This document shows, piece after piece, positions 7,697 through 15,621 of a stretch of 33,075 nt of DNA. Made by a program: the position numbers and the translations under genes. The notes beneath the pieces are model-generated. The model had not been told where the DNA came from and did not search any database. It was given only the letters and a program-made list of their open reading frames with translations. Source of the DNA: Streptomyces fulvoviolaceus (GTDB lineage: Bacteria; Actinomycetota; Actinomycetes; Streptomycetales; Streptomycetaceae); the NCBI RefSeq assembly GCF_000718165.1, contig NZ_JOEY01000077.1:1-33075 (forward strand), read 5' to 3'. Positions within the stretch are counted from its first letter, which is position 1, and every line of letters starts with the position of its first letter.

Positions 7697-8524
7697 ATGA
7701 GCGCGAAGAGGCCGCCGCGGCCGAAGAACCTGACCTCGATGAAGATGCTGGGCAAGCAACTCGGCGCGGCGAGGCGCGCCGCGGGTCTTACACAGAGTGC
7801 CCTCGCCGAACTCGTCCGAGTCGACGAGGAGACGATCGCGTCGATCGAGCAGGGCAGAAGGGCGCTGAAGCCGGACCTGGCGGCCCTCCTGGACGAGGTC
7901 CTCCAGACGAAGGGGATGCTGTCGGCGGGCGTGGCCAACCTCCCGGACATCGACCAGTTCCCGATGTGGGCGGAGCTGTATATGGAGCATGAGCGGGAGG
8001 CGATCGCGCTGTCCTGGTACGACAACGCGGTCGTGCCCGGCCTGCTGCAGACCAAGGCGTACGCCCACGCCCTCCTGAGCGGCCGCGTTCCGGCCTACGA
8101 CACAGACGAGTTGGAGACCAAGGTCGTTGCTCGTATCGATCGCCGGGAGATCCTGCACCGCAAGGTTCCACCGACCCTGAGCTTCGTGGTCTGGGAACCG
8201 GCACTTCTCATGCCCACCGGAGGACGCGAAGTCCATCTCGAACAGCTGCACTTCCTGCGCGAGTGCTCCGAACTGCCTTGTCTTTCGTTGCAGATCCTGC
8301 CGCTGAACCGTCCGTCTCACGCAGGAGACGCTGGCCCCTTCATCCTTGTCGAGACTCCCGACCATCAGCACTTCGCCTACACCGAGTCGCAGCGCGGCAG
8401 CCAGTGGGTTTCCGATCCAGATGAGGTGTCCATCCTGGCGCGCAAGTATGCGATGCTGCGGACGCAGGCCCTCACCATCGAGGAGTCAAGAAGCCTGCTG
8501 GATCGTCTGCTAGGAGAGCCATGA
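7697..8524 (+). CDS. WhiJ-type regulator: XRE HTH plus DUF5753
   Basis: A 275-residue DNA-binding protein. Residues about 16-72 are an XRE helix-turn-helix (LGKQLGAARRAAGLTQSALAELVRVDEETIASIEQGRRA). Residues about 82-272 match the DUF5753 pattern: MWAELYMEHEREAIALSWYDNAVVPGLLQTKAYAHALL, then VVWEPALL and the closing ILARKYAMLRTQALTIEESRSLLDRLL. This is the large Streptomyces family containing WhiJ, whose members are usually paired with a DUF397 protein and often an RsbW-like ATPase. ATG 7697 (MSAKRPPRPKNL) was chosen because the open frame before it is not family-like. An alternative is ATG 7739. It overlaps the next gene by ATGA, so the pair is translationally coupled. It probably binds the dyads just upstream (inference). 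Confidence 0.92.
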   Translation: MSAKRPPRPKNLTSMKMLGKQLGAARRAAGLTQSALAELVRVDEETIASIEQGRRALKPDLAALLDEVLQTKGMLSAGVANLPDIDQFPMWAELYMEHEREAIALSWYDNAVVPGLLQTKAYAHALLSGRVPAYDTDELETKVVARIDRREILHRKVPPTLSFVVWEPALLMPTGGREVHLEQLHFLRECSELPCLSLQILPLNRPSHAGDAGPFILVETPDHQHFAYTESQRGSQWVSDPDEVSILARKYAMLRTQALTIEESRSLLDRLLGEP

Positions 8525-8757
8525 ACACCGCACTTCAGTGGTTCAAGTCGACCTACAGCAGCAGCGAAGGCGGCGCGTGCCTCGAAGTCGCCGCCTCCTG
8601 GCGCAGGTCCAGCTACAGCGGCGACGAGGGCGGCGAGTGCGTCGAGGTAGCCACCTGCCCCCACACCATCCACATCCGCGACTCCAAGACCCCGAACGGC
8701 CCGACGTTCCAGGTCAGCAGCACCGCCTGGGCGGCGTTCGTCGCGTGCGCCCAGTAA
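8521..8757 (+). CDS. DUF397 protein with duplicated N-terminal motif
   Basis: A 78-residue acidic protein of the DUF397 family, the usual small partner of WhiJ-type regulators. The hallmark WRRSSYSGDEGGECVEVA occupies about 27-44, followed by HIRDSKTPNGPTFQVSSTAWAAFVA (about 51-75). An earlier near-copy (FKSTYSSSEGGACLEVA, about 8-24) precedes it, so the first half of the domain is present twice. It starts in the ATGA overlap with the HTH gene, with TAGGAGAG as ribosome site. In characterised relatives the small protein is thought to modulate the HTH partner. Nothing in the sequence shows how. Confidence 0.9.
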   Translation: MNTALQWFKSTYSSSEGGACLEVAASWRRSSYSGDEGGECVEVATCPHTIHIRDSKTPNGPTFQVSSTAWAAFVACAQ

Positions 8758-8791
8758 CCCACTGTCAGTCCCACCCCCTACAGTCACCGAC

Positions 8792-9580
8792 ATGGCGACA
8801 CTTCCCAACCCCCTCCCCACACTGGCCGCCGACCCGAGCGGCCGCGCCCTCGGCCTGCAACTCCCGCCCGGGGAACTGATCGACGCGACCGACGAGGGCC
8901 CCTGGCACGAGCCGCTGCTGTGGCTCGCGGACGGACGGGCGACCCCGGGTGACTGGACCGTGCTGGAGGCGGCCCCGAGGGCAACCGGACTGCTCCCGGT
9001 CGTCCTGGACCTCGGAGACGGCCATGGCGGGCCGGAGGAGTGGGAGTTGATGCCCGGGGAGATGTCGTACCCCGGGGATCACGACGCCGAGGACGTACTG
9101 GCCGAGTTCTGGGACGAGTGCGCGGCGGACGGGGAAGACTGGCCGGGCCTGGCAGAGCCGACCGTCACCGACGACGACCCCGACACCACGGCCACCGGGA
9201 TCGCCGCAGATCTCCTCGCGGACGGCGGCCCCCTCAAGGAGCCCCGCCTCGCCCTCGTCCCCGCCCGCCGCAGCGCGGACATCCCGGCGGCGATCGGCTG
9301 GACGGGCCCGGCGAACCACGAGAACGACACCGCCCGCCTCTCAGCGATCCTCCGCTCCTGGGAGGACCGCTTCGGCATACGGGTCGTGGCACTCGGCTTC
9401 GACCACCTGTTGGTGTCGGTCGCCAACCCGCCGACGACACCGGCCGACGCGGAGGCCCTCGCAGCCGAGCACTTCGCCTTCTGCCCGGACAACATCTGGC
9501 AGAGCAGCAACACAACCCTGCAGACGTACGCCGAGCGCCAACTCCTCAACCAGCCCGCCTGGCACTTCTGGTGGGACTGA
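8792..9580 (+). CDS. DUF4253 domain protein
   Basis: A 262-residue soluble, acidic protein. The C-terminal third carries the DUF4253 pattern: PLLSAILRSWEDRFGIRVVALG-like region (about 187-210), LLVSVANPPTTPADAEALAAEHFAFCPDNIW (about 211-241), then TLQTYAERQLLNQPAWHFWWD at the very end. The N-terminal part is Asp/Glu-rich and less conserved. The family is common in actinobacteria and its function is unknown to me. It lies 34 nt after the DUF397 gene and may be in the same transcript. It converges on the N-acetyltransferase gene with a gap of only 6 nt, so no terminator fits between them. Confidence 0.85.
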   Translation: MATLPNPLPTLAADPSGRALGLQLPPGELIDATDEGPWHEPLLWLADGRATPGDWTVLEAAPRATGLLPVVLDLGDGHGGPEEWELMPGEMSYPGDHDAEDVLAEFWDECAADGEDWPGLAEPTVTDDDPDTTATGIAADLLADGGPLKEPRLALVPARRSADIPAAIGWTGPANHENDTARLSAILRSWEDRFGIRVVALGFDHLLVSVANPPTTPADAEALAAEHFAFCPDNIWQSSNTTLQTYAERQLLNQPAWHFWWD

Positions 9581-9586
9581 CGCCGG

Positions 9587-10417
9587 TCACCCCAGGAGGG
9601 TCATCCCCTCGGGAGCCGTGATCCCGAACTCCTCCTCCAGCAGCCGCCGCGCCTCCGTCTCGTCCGGGACCTTCCGTTCCCTCACCGTGCCGTCGGCCCG
9701 CGTCTCGGTGAGGAGGCTGCCGTGGAGGAGCAGGTGCCGTTCGGCGCTGACGCTCTGGACGTAGATCTGCTGGGTGAAGGGGGAGCGCGGGTTCGTCCCG
9801 ATGTGCCAGTTGATGACCTCGAAGTCGGGCTTCTCGAACGGTTCCAGAGTGAAGGCGTACTGCCCCGCCCAGGATCCGGTCCGCTCCTCGTACGCCTGGA
9901 GCACCCACAGCTCCAGCGGCCCCCGGTGCGGCACGTGCACGAGCCGATGGCGACGCCCGGCATCACGGAACTCCACACCGGCCCTCAACGGCACCGGCTC
10001 CAGCAGCGCCCCGATCGCCCCGAAACCGACATCGGCCAGATACGGCCGCGGATCGCCCGGCACCTCGACGAGCAGGGCCATGTGCGTGCGCGGCCGGCTC
10101 TCCACCGTCTCCGCGCCCAGGATGACGCGGGCGGCCAGCCGGGTCACCCGGAAGCCCAGCGTCTCCAGGGCGAGCGAGAGCAGCGTGTTGTGCTCGTAGC
10201 AGTAACCACCGCGCCGGCTGTGGACCAGCTTGGCCATCAGATCGGCGGGGTCGAGGGAGGGCGCCGTACGGCGCAGGGCGTCCAGGTTCTCGAACGGGAT
10301 GCCCCGCAGGTGCGCGAGGTGCACACCCTTCAGCGTCACCGGGTCGGCCCGCCGCTCCCCCTCCCAACCGATGCGCCCCAGATACGCGTCAAGGTCGAAC
10401 TGCACGGTGTCGGACAT
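9587..10417 (-). CDS. Arylamine N-acetyltransferase
   Basis: Transfers acetyl from acetyl-CoA to arylamine or hydrazine substrates, in the cytoplasm. The 276-residue length is normal for the family. The catalytic triad is visible: Cys73 in SRRGGYCYEHN, His112 in RTHMALLV and Asp129 in YLADVGFG. The N-terminal PFENLDAL motif (41-48) is also typical. The start ATG 10417 (MSDTVQFDLDAYLGRIG) fits the family, although the GAAGG before it is unusually close. It lies 9 nt after the aminotransferase stop and is probably co-transcribed with it. The physiological substrate is unknown. Some actinobacterial relatives act in secondary metabolism or lipid pathways, but nothing here points to one. Confidence 0.94.
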   Translation of the reverse strand: MSDTVQFDLDAYLGRIGWEGERRADPVTLKGVHLAHLRGIPFENLDALRRTAPSLDPADLMAKLVHSRRGGYCYEHNTLLSLALETLGFRVTRLAARVILGAETVESRPRTHMALLVEVPGDPRPYLADVGFGAIGALLEPVPLRAGVEFRDAGRRHRLVHVPHRGPLELWVLQAYEERTGSWAGQYAFTLEPFEKPDFEVINWHIGTNPRSPFTQQIYVQSVSAERHLLLHGSLLTETRADGTVRERKVPDETEARRLLEEEFGITAPEGMTLLG

Positions 10418-10426
10418 GCCTTCACA

Positions 10427-11638
10427 CTAGGGCCGCAGCCCCGCCCCCAGCCTCCGCAGCCCCTCCCCGATCTCCTCCGGAGTCTGCGTCACGAAGCACA
10501 GGCGGAGGGTCGAGCGATCGGGCTCACCGGCGTAGAAGGGCGCCCCGGGCACGTACGCCACGTTCTCCCGCACCACCTTCGGCAGCAGAGCGCTCGCGTC
10601 GTACGACGAAGGCAGTCGCGCCCAGAGGAACATCCCGCCCTCGGGACGACTCCAGGTCGACCCCTCGGGCAGGGCGTCCGCCAGCCCGGCCAGCATGGCG
10701 TCCCGGCGCTCGCGGTACACGCCCGCGACCCGCGCCACGTGTGCGTCCAGGTCCCGGTCCGCCAAGTACCGTGCCGCGGCAAGCTGGTTGACGGTCGGCG
10801 TGTGGAGATCCGCGGCCTGCTTGGCGACCGTGCAGGCCCGGCGGAGCTCGCCGGGAGCCCGCAGCCAGCCGAGCCGCAGGCCGGGGGCCATGACCTTGGA
10901 GAAGGAGCCGAGGAGCACGACCCGGTCGTGGGCCTCGGCCAGGGAGGCGATCCACGGCACCCGCTCGCCCTCGAAGCGGAGTTCGCCGTAGGGGTCGTCC
11001 TCGACGATCCACAGCCCCCGGCGGGCGGCCACGGACGCGACGGCGGCCCGGCGTTCGCAAGACAGCGTCCGCCCGGTCGGGTTCTGGAAGGTGGGCACGG
11101 TGTAGAGCAGCTTGGGCCGCTCCCGCACCACCAACTCCTCCAGCGCGACCGGATCGATCCCCTCCGCGTCCCCCGGCACGGCCACGACCCGCGCCCCCGC
11201 GAAGCCGAAGACCTGAAGTGCCGCCAGATAACAGGGACTTTCGACGAGGACCGTGTCGCCGGGTTCCACCAGAGCAGTGGCAAGCAGGGACAGCGCCTGC
11301 TGCGAACCCGTGGTGACCAGGACATCGTCCGCGTCCGTGGGCAGCCCACGCACCGACATCCGTCCCGCCAGCGCCGCCCGGAGCCCCGGCTCGCCCTCCG
11401 TCGTGGAGTACTGGAGCGCCCGCCCGGGCACCTCGGCGAGGACGGCCCGATAGGCGGCCGCGATGCCCTCCGCGTCGAACAGTTCCGGTGCCGGCAGCCC
11501 GCCCGCGAAGTTGATGACCTCGGGGCGGGCGGTGACGGCGAGGATGTCCCGTACGGGCGACCCTCCTATCGACCGGGCCCGCGCGGCCAACGGCGGCAGA
11601 TCGGCGGCAAGGGTGGACGCGGGCTCGGTGACCGTCAT
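10427..11638 (-). CDS. PLP-dependent aminotransferase, class I/II (MocR/LysN-like without HTH)
   Basis: A 403-residue fold-type I PLP enzyme. Seen: INFAGGLPAPELF (42-54), LQYSTTEGEPGLRAALA (about 75-91), SQQALSLLA (112-120) and NPTGRTLS (186-193). IVEDDPYGELRF (211-222) supplies the PLP-contacting Asp and Tyr. The Schiff-base lysine is K248 in GSFSKVMAPGLRLGW. This pattern matches the 2-aminoadipate/aromatic aminotransferase group related to MocR regulators, but no N-terminal GntR domain is present. Start ATG 11638 has AAGGAG 7 nt upstream. The amino-acid substrate cannot be read from the sequence. It lies upstream of, and probably in one transcript with, the N-acetyltransferase gene. Confidence 0.92.
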   Translation of the reverse strand: MTVTEPASTLAADLPPLAARARSIGGSPVRDILAVTARPEVINFAGGLPAPELFDAEGIAAAYRAVLAEVPGRALQYSTTEGEPGLRAALAGRMSVRGLPTDADDVLVTTGSQQALSLLATALVEPGDTVLVESPCYLAALQVFGFAGARVVAVPGDAEGIDPVALEELVVRERPKLLYTVPTFQNPTGRTLSCERRAAVASVAARRGLWIVEDDPYGELRFEGERVPWIASLAEAHDRVVLLGSFSKVMAPGLRLGWLRAPGELRRACTVAKQAADLHTPTVNQLAAARYLADRDLDAHVARVAGVYRERRDAMLAGLADALPEGSTWSRPEGGMFLWARLPSSYDASALLPKVVRENVAYVPGAPFYAGEPDRSTLRLCFVTQTPEEIGEGLRRLGAGLRP

Positions 11639-11743
11639 GGCACGGCTCCTTCGGCTGACGTGACGACTGGTGCCGCGCAGCCTAGGCAAGTACGTGCCGC
11701 CTACAAGCAGGTTTCCGCGATACGGACGCGGCCCGCGGCCCGA

Positions 11744-12646
11744 TCAGCCCTTCAGGCCGGTCGCGCCATAGACGTTGATGTCGTCGTCCGTCACGTCGTT
11801 GATGTCGCGGTAACGGATCTTCTCGATGTCGTCGAGGGGCTCGAAGTCCTCCGGCTCGATGGCCGGCGGCGCGGGGGCGGGGTCCGGGTGCCACTGGTGG
11901 ACGGGGACGACACCGGGCTCGTCGAGCGTGATGCCGGGCGTCTCGGTGAAGAACCGCTCCACCTCGTCCTTCGACCGGAACACGAAGGTGAACCCGCGCT
12001 CGGTGTACGTGCGCTGGACCGCCCGGGTCGGCACGGGATGGATCTCGTCGGTGAGATGGGTGAGCACGAGCCGGCTGCCGGAGGGCAGCGCCTCCACCAG
12101 CCCCCGCACGACCGGATAGGCCTGCTCGTCCTCGACGAAGTGCAGGAGCGCGACCAGGCACAGGGCGATCGGCTCGTCGAAGTCGAGGGTCTTGGCGGCC
12201 TGCTCGAGGATCTGGGCCGGTTCGCGCAGGTCGGCGTCGACGTAGTCGGTACGCCCCTCGGGCCCGCTGGTCAGCAGGGCCCGCGCGTGGGCGAGGACGA
12301 CGGGGTCGTGATCGACGTAGACGACCCGCGAGTCGGGGATGACCCGCTGGGCGATCTGGTGGACGTTCTCCGCGGTGGGCAGCCCGGTGCCGATGTCGAG
12401 GAACTGGCGGATGCCGTGGTCCGCGGCCATTCTCGTCACGGCACGGCGCATGAAGTCGCGGTTGTGCCGTACGTCGAGGTAGCCGCGCGGGTTGGCGGAG
12501 AGGGCGGCGGCCGCCGCGGCGCGGTCGTTGGGGTAGTTGTCCTTGCCGCCGAGGAAGACGTCGTAGACGCGGGCCGGATGTGCCTTGCTGGTGTCGATCC
12601 TCTTGGCGAGCACGGCTGGATCCTGGCTGAGCGCGTCACCGGACAT
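11744..12646 (-). CDS. SAM-dependent methyltransferase, Methyltransf_19 (DUF574) family
   Basis: A 300-residue protein of a family greatly expanded in Streptomyces. Diagnostic motifs: ARVYDVFLGGKDNYPND (25-41), YLDVRHNRDFMRRAV (56-70), the SAM-binding FLDIGTGLPT (82-91) and VVYVDHDPVVLAHARALL (108-125). The C-terminus is acidic and Pro-rich (about 255-300). The substrate of the family is unknown to me. The start was placed at ATG 12646 (MSGDALSQDP), with AGGGAGA 5 nt upstream, rather than the in-frame ATG 12676. It stands alone, with about 100 nt to the aminotransferase gene downstream. The 267-nt upstream region before the divergent lipoprotein gene shows no further convincing gene. Confidence 0.92.
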   Translation of the reverse strand: MSGDALSQDPAVLAKRIDTSKAHPARVYDVFLGGKDNYPNDRAAAAAALSANPRGYLDVRHNRDFMRRAVTRMAADHGIRQFLDIGTGLPTAENVHQIAQRVIPDSRVVYVDHDPVVLAHARALLTSGPEGRTDYVDADLREPAQILEQAAKTLDFDEPIALCLVALLHFVEDEQAYPVVRGLVEALPSGSRLVLTHLTDEIHPVPTRAVQRTYTERGFTFVFRSKDEVERFFTETPGITLDEPGVVPVHQWHPDPAPAPPAIEPEDFEPLDDIEKIRYRDINDVTDDDINVYGATGLKG

Positions 12647-12913
12647 GGGCGTCTCCCTGGAGAGTCTGTCTTTCAACGGACAACCACTGCGATGGCCAAC
12701 AACCTAACTCCCGGCGGGACTTGATGGTGCCCACGCCCTGACTTCACAGTTACGGCGTCCCGCGCCGACGTCCCGGGACACGACATCCCCGCAGGTCAGC
12801 GGCCGTCTCATCGGCCCGGCGTCCCGAATACCCCGGCAACTGTGGCGACCGGGACGGACCACCGCACAAGCTGGAGCGACCCGCCCCGAACCACTCACCG
12901 AGAGGGCCGCTCC

Positions 12914-13063
12914 ATGTCCGAACGCACCGCCCGCCCACGCCTGCTCACCACCGTGTCGGCCGTGCTGCTCGCCGCGCTCGTACTCACGGGCTGCAACGAC
13001 GGAACGGGCGTACGCGACGAGGGCCCGTCGGGGGTGTCCTCCTCGCAGCACTCCACCCGGTGA
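12914..13063 (+). CDS. Tiny lipoprotein (49 aa)
   Basis: MSERTARPRLLTTVSAVLLAALVLTGC begins the protein. It has a basic n-region, a hydrophobic h-region (about 10-24) and a lipobox LTGC with the acylated cysteine at 27. This is a lipoprotein signal peptide (Lsp type). Only 22 residues follow the cysteine (NDGTGVRDEGPSGVSSSQHSTR), a short, flexible, Ser/Gly-rich tail without a domain. GAGAGG precedes the ATG. It is unlikely to be an enzyme. It could be a surface peptide or a decayed larger lipoprotein. It converges on hemB with a 9-nt gap. Confidence 0.72.
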   Translation: MSERTARPRLLTTVSAVLLAALVLTGCNDGTGVRDEGPSGVSSSQHSTR

Positions 13064-13072
13064 AGCGGCGTC

Positions 13073-14065
13073 CTAACGCAACTTGCGCGCAGCCTCGACC
13101 GCCCAGTACGTCAGGATGTTCTGCGCCCCGGCCCGCTTGATACCGGTCAGCGTCTCCAGGATCGCCCGGTCCCGGTCGATCCAGCCCTTCTCGGCGGCCG
13201 CCTCGACCATCGAGTACTCGCCGGAGATCTGATAGGCGGCGACAGGCACGTCCACCGCGTCCGCGACCCGGGCCAGGATGTCCAGATACGGTCCGGCGGG
13301 CTTCACCATCACCATGTCGGCGCCCTCCTCCAGATCGAGGGCCAGCTCCCGCAGGGACTCCCGCGCATTGGCCGGGTCCTGCTGATACGTCTTCCGGTCG
13401 CCCTTCAGCGAGGAGGCGACGGCCTCCCGGAAGGGCCCGTAGAAGGCGGACGCGTACTTGGCGGTGTACGCGAGGATGGCGACATCCTCCCGCCCGATCT
13501 GATCCAGGGCGTCCCGGATGACCCCGATCTGCCCGTCCATCATCCCGCTGGGCCCCACCACATGGGCACCCGCGTCAGCCTGCACCTGGGCCATCTCGGC
13601 GTACCGCTCAAGGGTGGCGTCATTGTCGACGCGCCCTTCGGCGTCCAGCACCCCGCAGTGCCCGTGGTCGATGGTCTCGTCGAGGCAGACATCGGACATG
13701 ACAAGAAGATCGTCGCCGACCTCGGCCCGCACATCCCGGATCGCGACCTGCAGAATCCCGTCCGGATCGGTTCCGGGCGTCCCCAGGGCGTCCTTCTTGC
13801 TCTCCTCCGGCACCCCGAAGAGCATGATCCCGGAGATCCCGGCCTCGACGGCCTCCGCGGCGGCCTTCTTCAGGCTGTCCCGCGAGTGCTGCACAACGCC
13901 CGGCATCGCCGAGATCGGCACGGGCTCAGCCGCCCCTTCCAGCACGAACGCCGGAAGGATGAAATCGGCCGGATGCAGCCGGGTCTCGGCGACCATGCGC
14001 CGCATGACGGGGGTGGTCCGCAGCCGCCGCGGCCGCGTGCCGGGGAAGGATCCGTACTTCGACAT
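13073..14065 (-). CDS. hemB: Delta-aminolevulinic acid dehydratase (porphobilinogen synthase)
   Basis: Condenses two 5-aminolevulinate molecules to porphobilinogen, the second committed step of tetrapyrrole synthesis (cytoplasm). The 330-residue protein carries both catalytic lysines: K203 in [17 protein letters not shown] and the Schiff-base K255 in [11 protein letters not shown]. The metal-site segment reads [15 protein letters not shown] (124-138), giving C127-D129-C137 where zinc enzymes have three cysteines and magnesium-type enzymes have none. Start ATG 14065 ([16 protein letters not shown]) matches the family. The extra open frame upstream is not family-like. The ribosome site is weak. 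It has the same orientation as rex-hemACD but is separated from it by the opposing FAD oxidoreductase gene, so it is probably transcribed separately. Confidence 0.96.
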   Translation of the reverse strand: MSKYGSFPGTRPRRLRTTPVMRRMVAETRLHPADFILPAFVLEGAAEPVPISAMPGVVQHSRDSLKKAAAEAVEAGISGIMLFGVPEESKKDALGTPGTDPDGILQVAIRDVRAEVGDDLLVMSDVCLDETIDHGHCGVLDAEGRVDNDATLERYAEMAQVQADAGAHVVGPSGMMDGQIGVIRDALDQIGREDVAILAYTAKYASAFYGPFREAVASSLKGDRKTYQQDPANARESLRELALDLEEGADMVMVKPAGPYLDILARVADAVDVPVAAYQISGEYSMVEAAAEKGWIDRDRAILETLTGIKRAGAQNILTYWAVEAARKLR

Positions 14066-14232
14066 GCGCCCTACGCTACGCCCGCCCCAGGACCACCTTT
14101 GCCGACGGCCCGTCGGCGCGCACAGGCGCTCACAGACCCGCACAGACGCCACAGGCGCCGGGGTCAAAACCCTCCACATGCGCCCCACCCCTCACAGGGT
14201 CCAAGCTGAAAGGACAAGGCAGGAGGACTCCC

Positions 14233-15609
14233 ATGACCGCCCCCGACCTCTTCGCCCTCTCCGAAATCAAGGGCCCCGTCCTACGCCCCACCGACGACGC
14301 CTACGCCGCGGAAGTGACCGGCTTCAACCTGGCCCCCCGCCACACCCCCGACATCGTGGTCGGAGCGACCGGCACCGCCGACATAGTCACCGCGATGCGC
14401 TGGGCGGCAGCCACCCGCACCCCCGTCACCGTCCAGGCCACCGGCCACGGCGCGAACTTCCCGATCAACGACGGCCTCCTGATCAACACGTCCCGCATGA
14501 CCGACGTACAGGTGGACCCGGTCACCCGCACCGCCACGATCGCCGCCGGCGCGAAGTGGCGCGACGTACTGAACGCATCGGTCCCCCACGGCCTGGCCAC
14601 CCTCAACGGCTCCTCCACGGACGTGGGCGCCATCGGCTACACACTCGGCGGCGGCCTCCCCGTCCTGGGCAGGGCATACGGCTACGCATCCGACCTCGTC
14701 CGCTCGTTCCAGGTCGTCACCCCGGACGGCACGCTCCGCTACACCGACTACGACACCGAACCCGACCTGTTCCGGGCCCTGCACGGCGGCAAGGGCAACG
14801 TAGGCGTGGTCACGGAGATGACCACCGACCTGCTCCCCCTGTCCCGCATCCTCGGCGGCGGCATCTACTGCACGGGCGCGGACGCCGAGGCCCTCCTCAC
14901 CGCCTACGCGGACTGGACCCCGACGCTCCCCCCGGAGATGTGTACGAGCTTCAACCTCCTGCGCCTGCCCCCGCTCCCGGAGATCCCCGAGCCCCTCCGC
15001 GGCCGCTTCTGGTCCCGTGTGACGGTCGCCTGGACCGGCGCCCCCGCCGAAGGCCAGAACCTCCTCGCCCCCATCCGCGCGGCCGCACCGGTGGTCTTCG
15101 ACACGGTGGCGGACATGAGCTACACCGACGTGGACCAGATCTACCAGGACCCCCAGGACCCCCTCCCGGCCCGGGAGTCCTGCACGCTCCTGCGCGACCT
15201 CACCCCCGAGGCGGTGAGCACCTTCCTCGCCGAAGCGGGCCCAGCCGTCCCCGACTACCCCCTGCTCCTGATCGAGATCCGCCACATGGGCGCCGCCCTG
15301 TCCCGCCCCTGCGCCACGGAGGACGAGATCTGCGCCCGGGACGCGGGCTACTTCCTCGAAGCGGTGGGCGTCCTGGCCGGCCCGGAAGCGGCCGAGGCAG
15401 TGGAAAGGGCCACCGCGTCCCTACTGACCGCGATGGCCCCTTACAGCACGGGTCACACCATGCCCAATCTCCACGGCAGCCCCGGCGACGCCACGGACCG
15501 CGCCCGAGCCTGGACACCGGAGGCATACGCCCACCTCCAGCGCACCAAGTCGACCTACGACCCGGCGAACCTCCTGCGCTACGGCCACACCGTGGCCCCA
15601 GCCGCGTAG
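14233..15609 (+). CDS. FAD-linked oxidoreductase, berberine-bridge/PCMH type
   Basis: A 458-residue flavoprotein. The PCMH FAD-binding domain spans about 38-210, with VTVQATGHGANFPINDGLLINTSRM (His72 in the position used for covalent FAD attachment). GAIGYTLGGGLPVLGRAYGYASDLV (about 137-161) follows and lacks the cysteine of bicovalent enzymes. The substrate region is about 215-410. The short BBE-type C-terminus is STYDPANLLRYGHTV (about 440-454). Such enzymes oxidise sugars, alkaloids or polyketides, and no substrate can be named. No signal peptide is seen, so it is cytoplasmic. AGGAGG lies close upstream of ATG 14233. It runs against hemD (12-nt gap) and away from hemB, splitting the haem genes, and may be a later insertion. 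Confidence 0.9.
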   Translation: MTAPDLFALSEIKGPVLRPTDDAYAAEVTGFNLAPRHTPDIVVGATGTADIVTAMRWAAATRTPVTVQATGHGANFPINDGLLINTSRMTDVQVDPVTRTATIAAGAKWRDVLNASVPHGLATLNGSSTDVGAIGYTLGGGLPVLGRAYGYASDLVRSFQVVTPDGTLRYTDYDTEPDLFRALHGGKGNVGVVTEMTTDLLPLSRILGGGIYCTGADAEALLTAYADWTPTLPPEMCTSFNLLRLPPLPEIPEPLRGRFWSRVTVAWTGAPAEGQNLLAPIRAAAPVVFDTVADMSYTDVDQIYQDPQDPLPARESCTLLRDLTPEAVSTFLAEAGPAVPDYPLLLIEIRHMGAALSRPCATEDEICARDAGYFLEAVGVLAGPEAAEAVERATASLLTAMAPYSTGHTMPNLHGSPGDATDRARAWTPEAYAHLQRTKSTYDPANLLRYGHTVAPAA

Positions 15610-15621
15610 GTCACCTGCGTC

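Noticed and set aside
9722..12724. A 1000-residue plus-strand open frame
   Set aside because: It runs opposite to the N-acetyltransferase, aminotransferase and methyltransferase genes, all with clear catalytic motifs. The composition is Arg/Gly/Pro noise.
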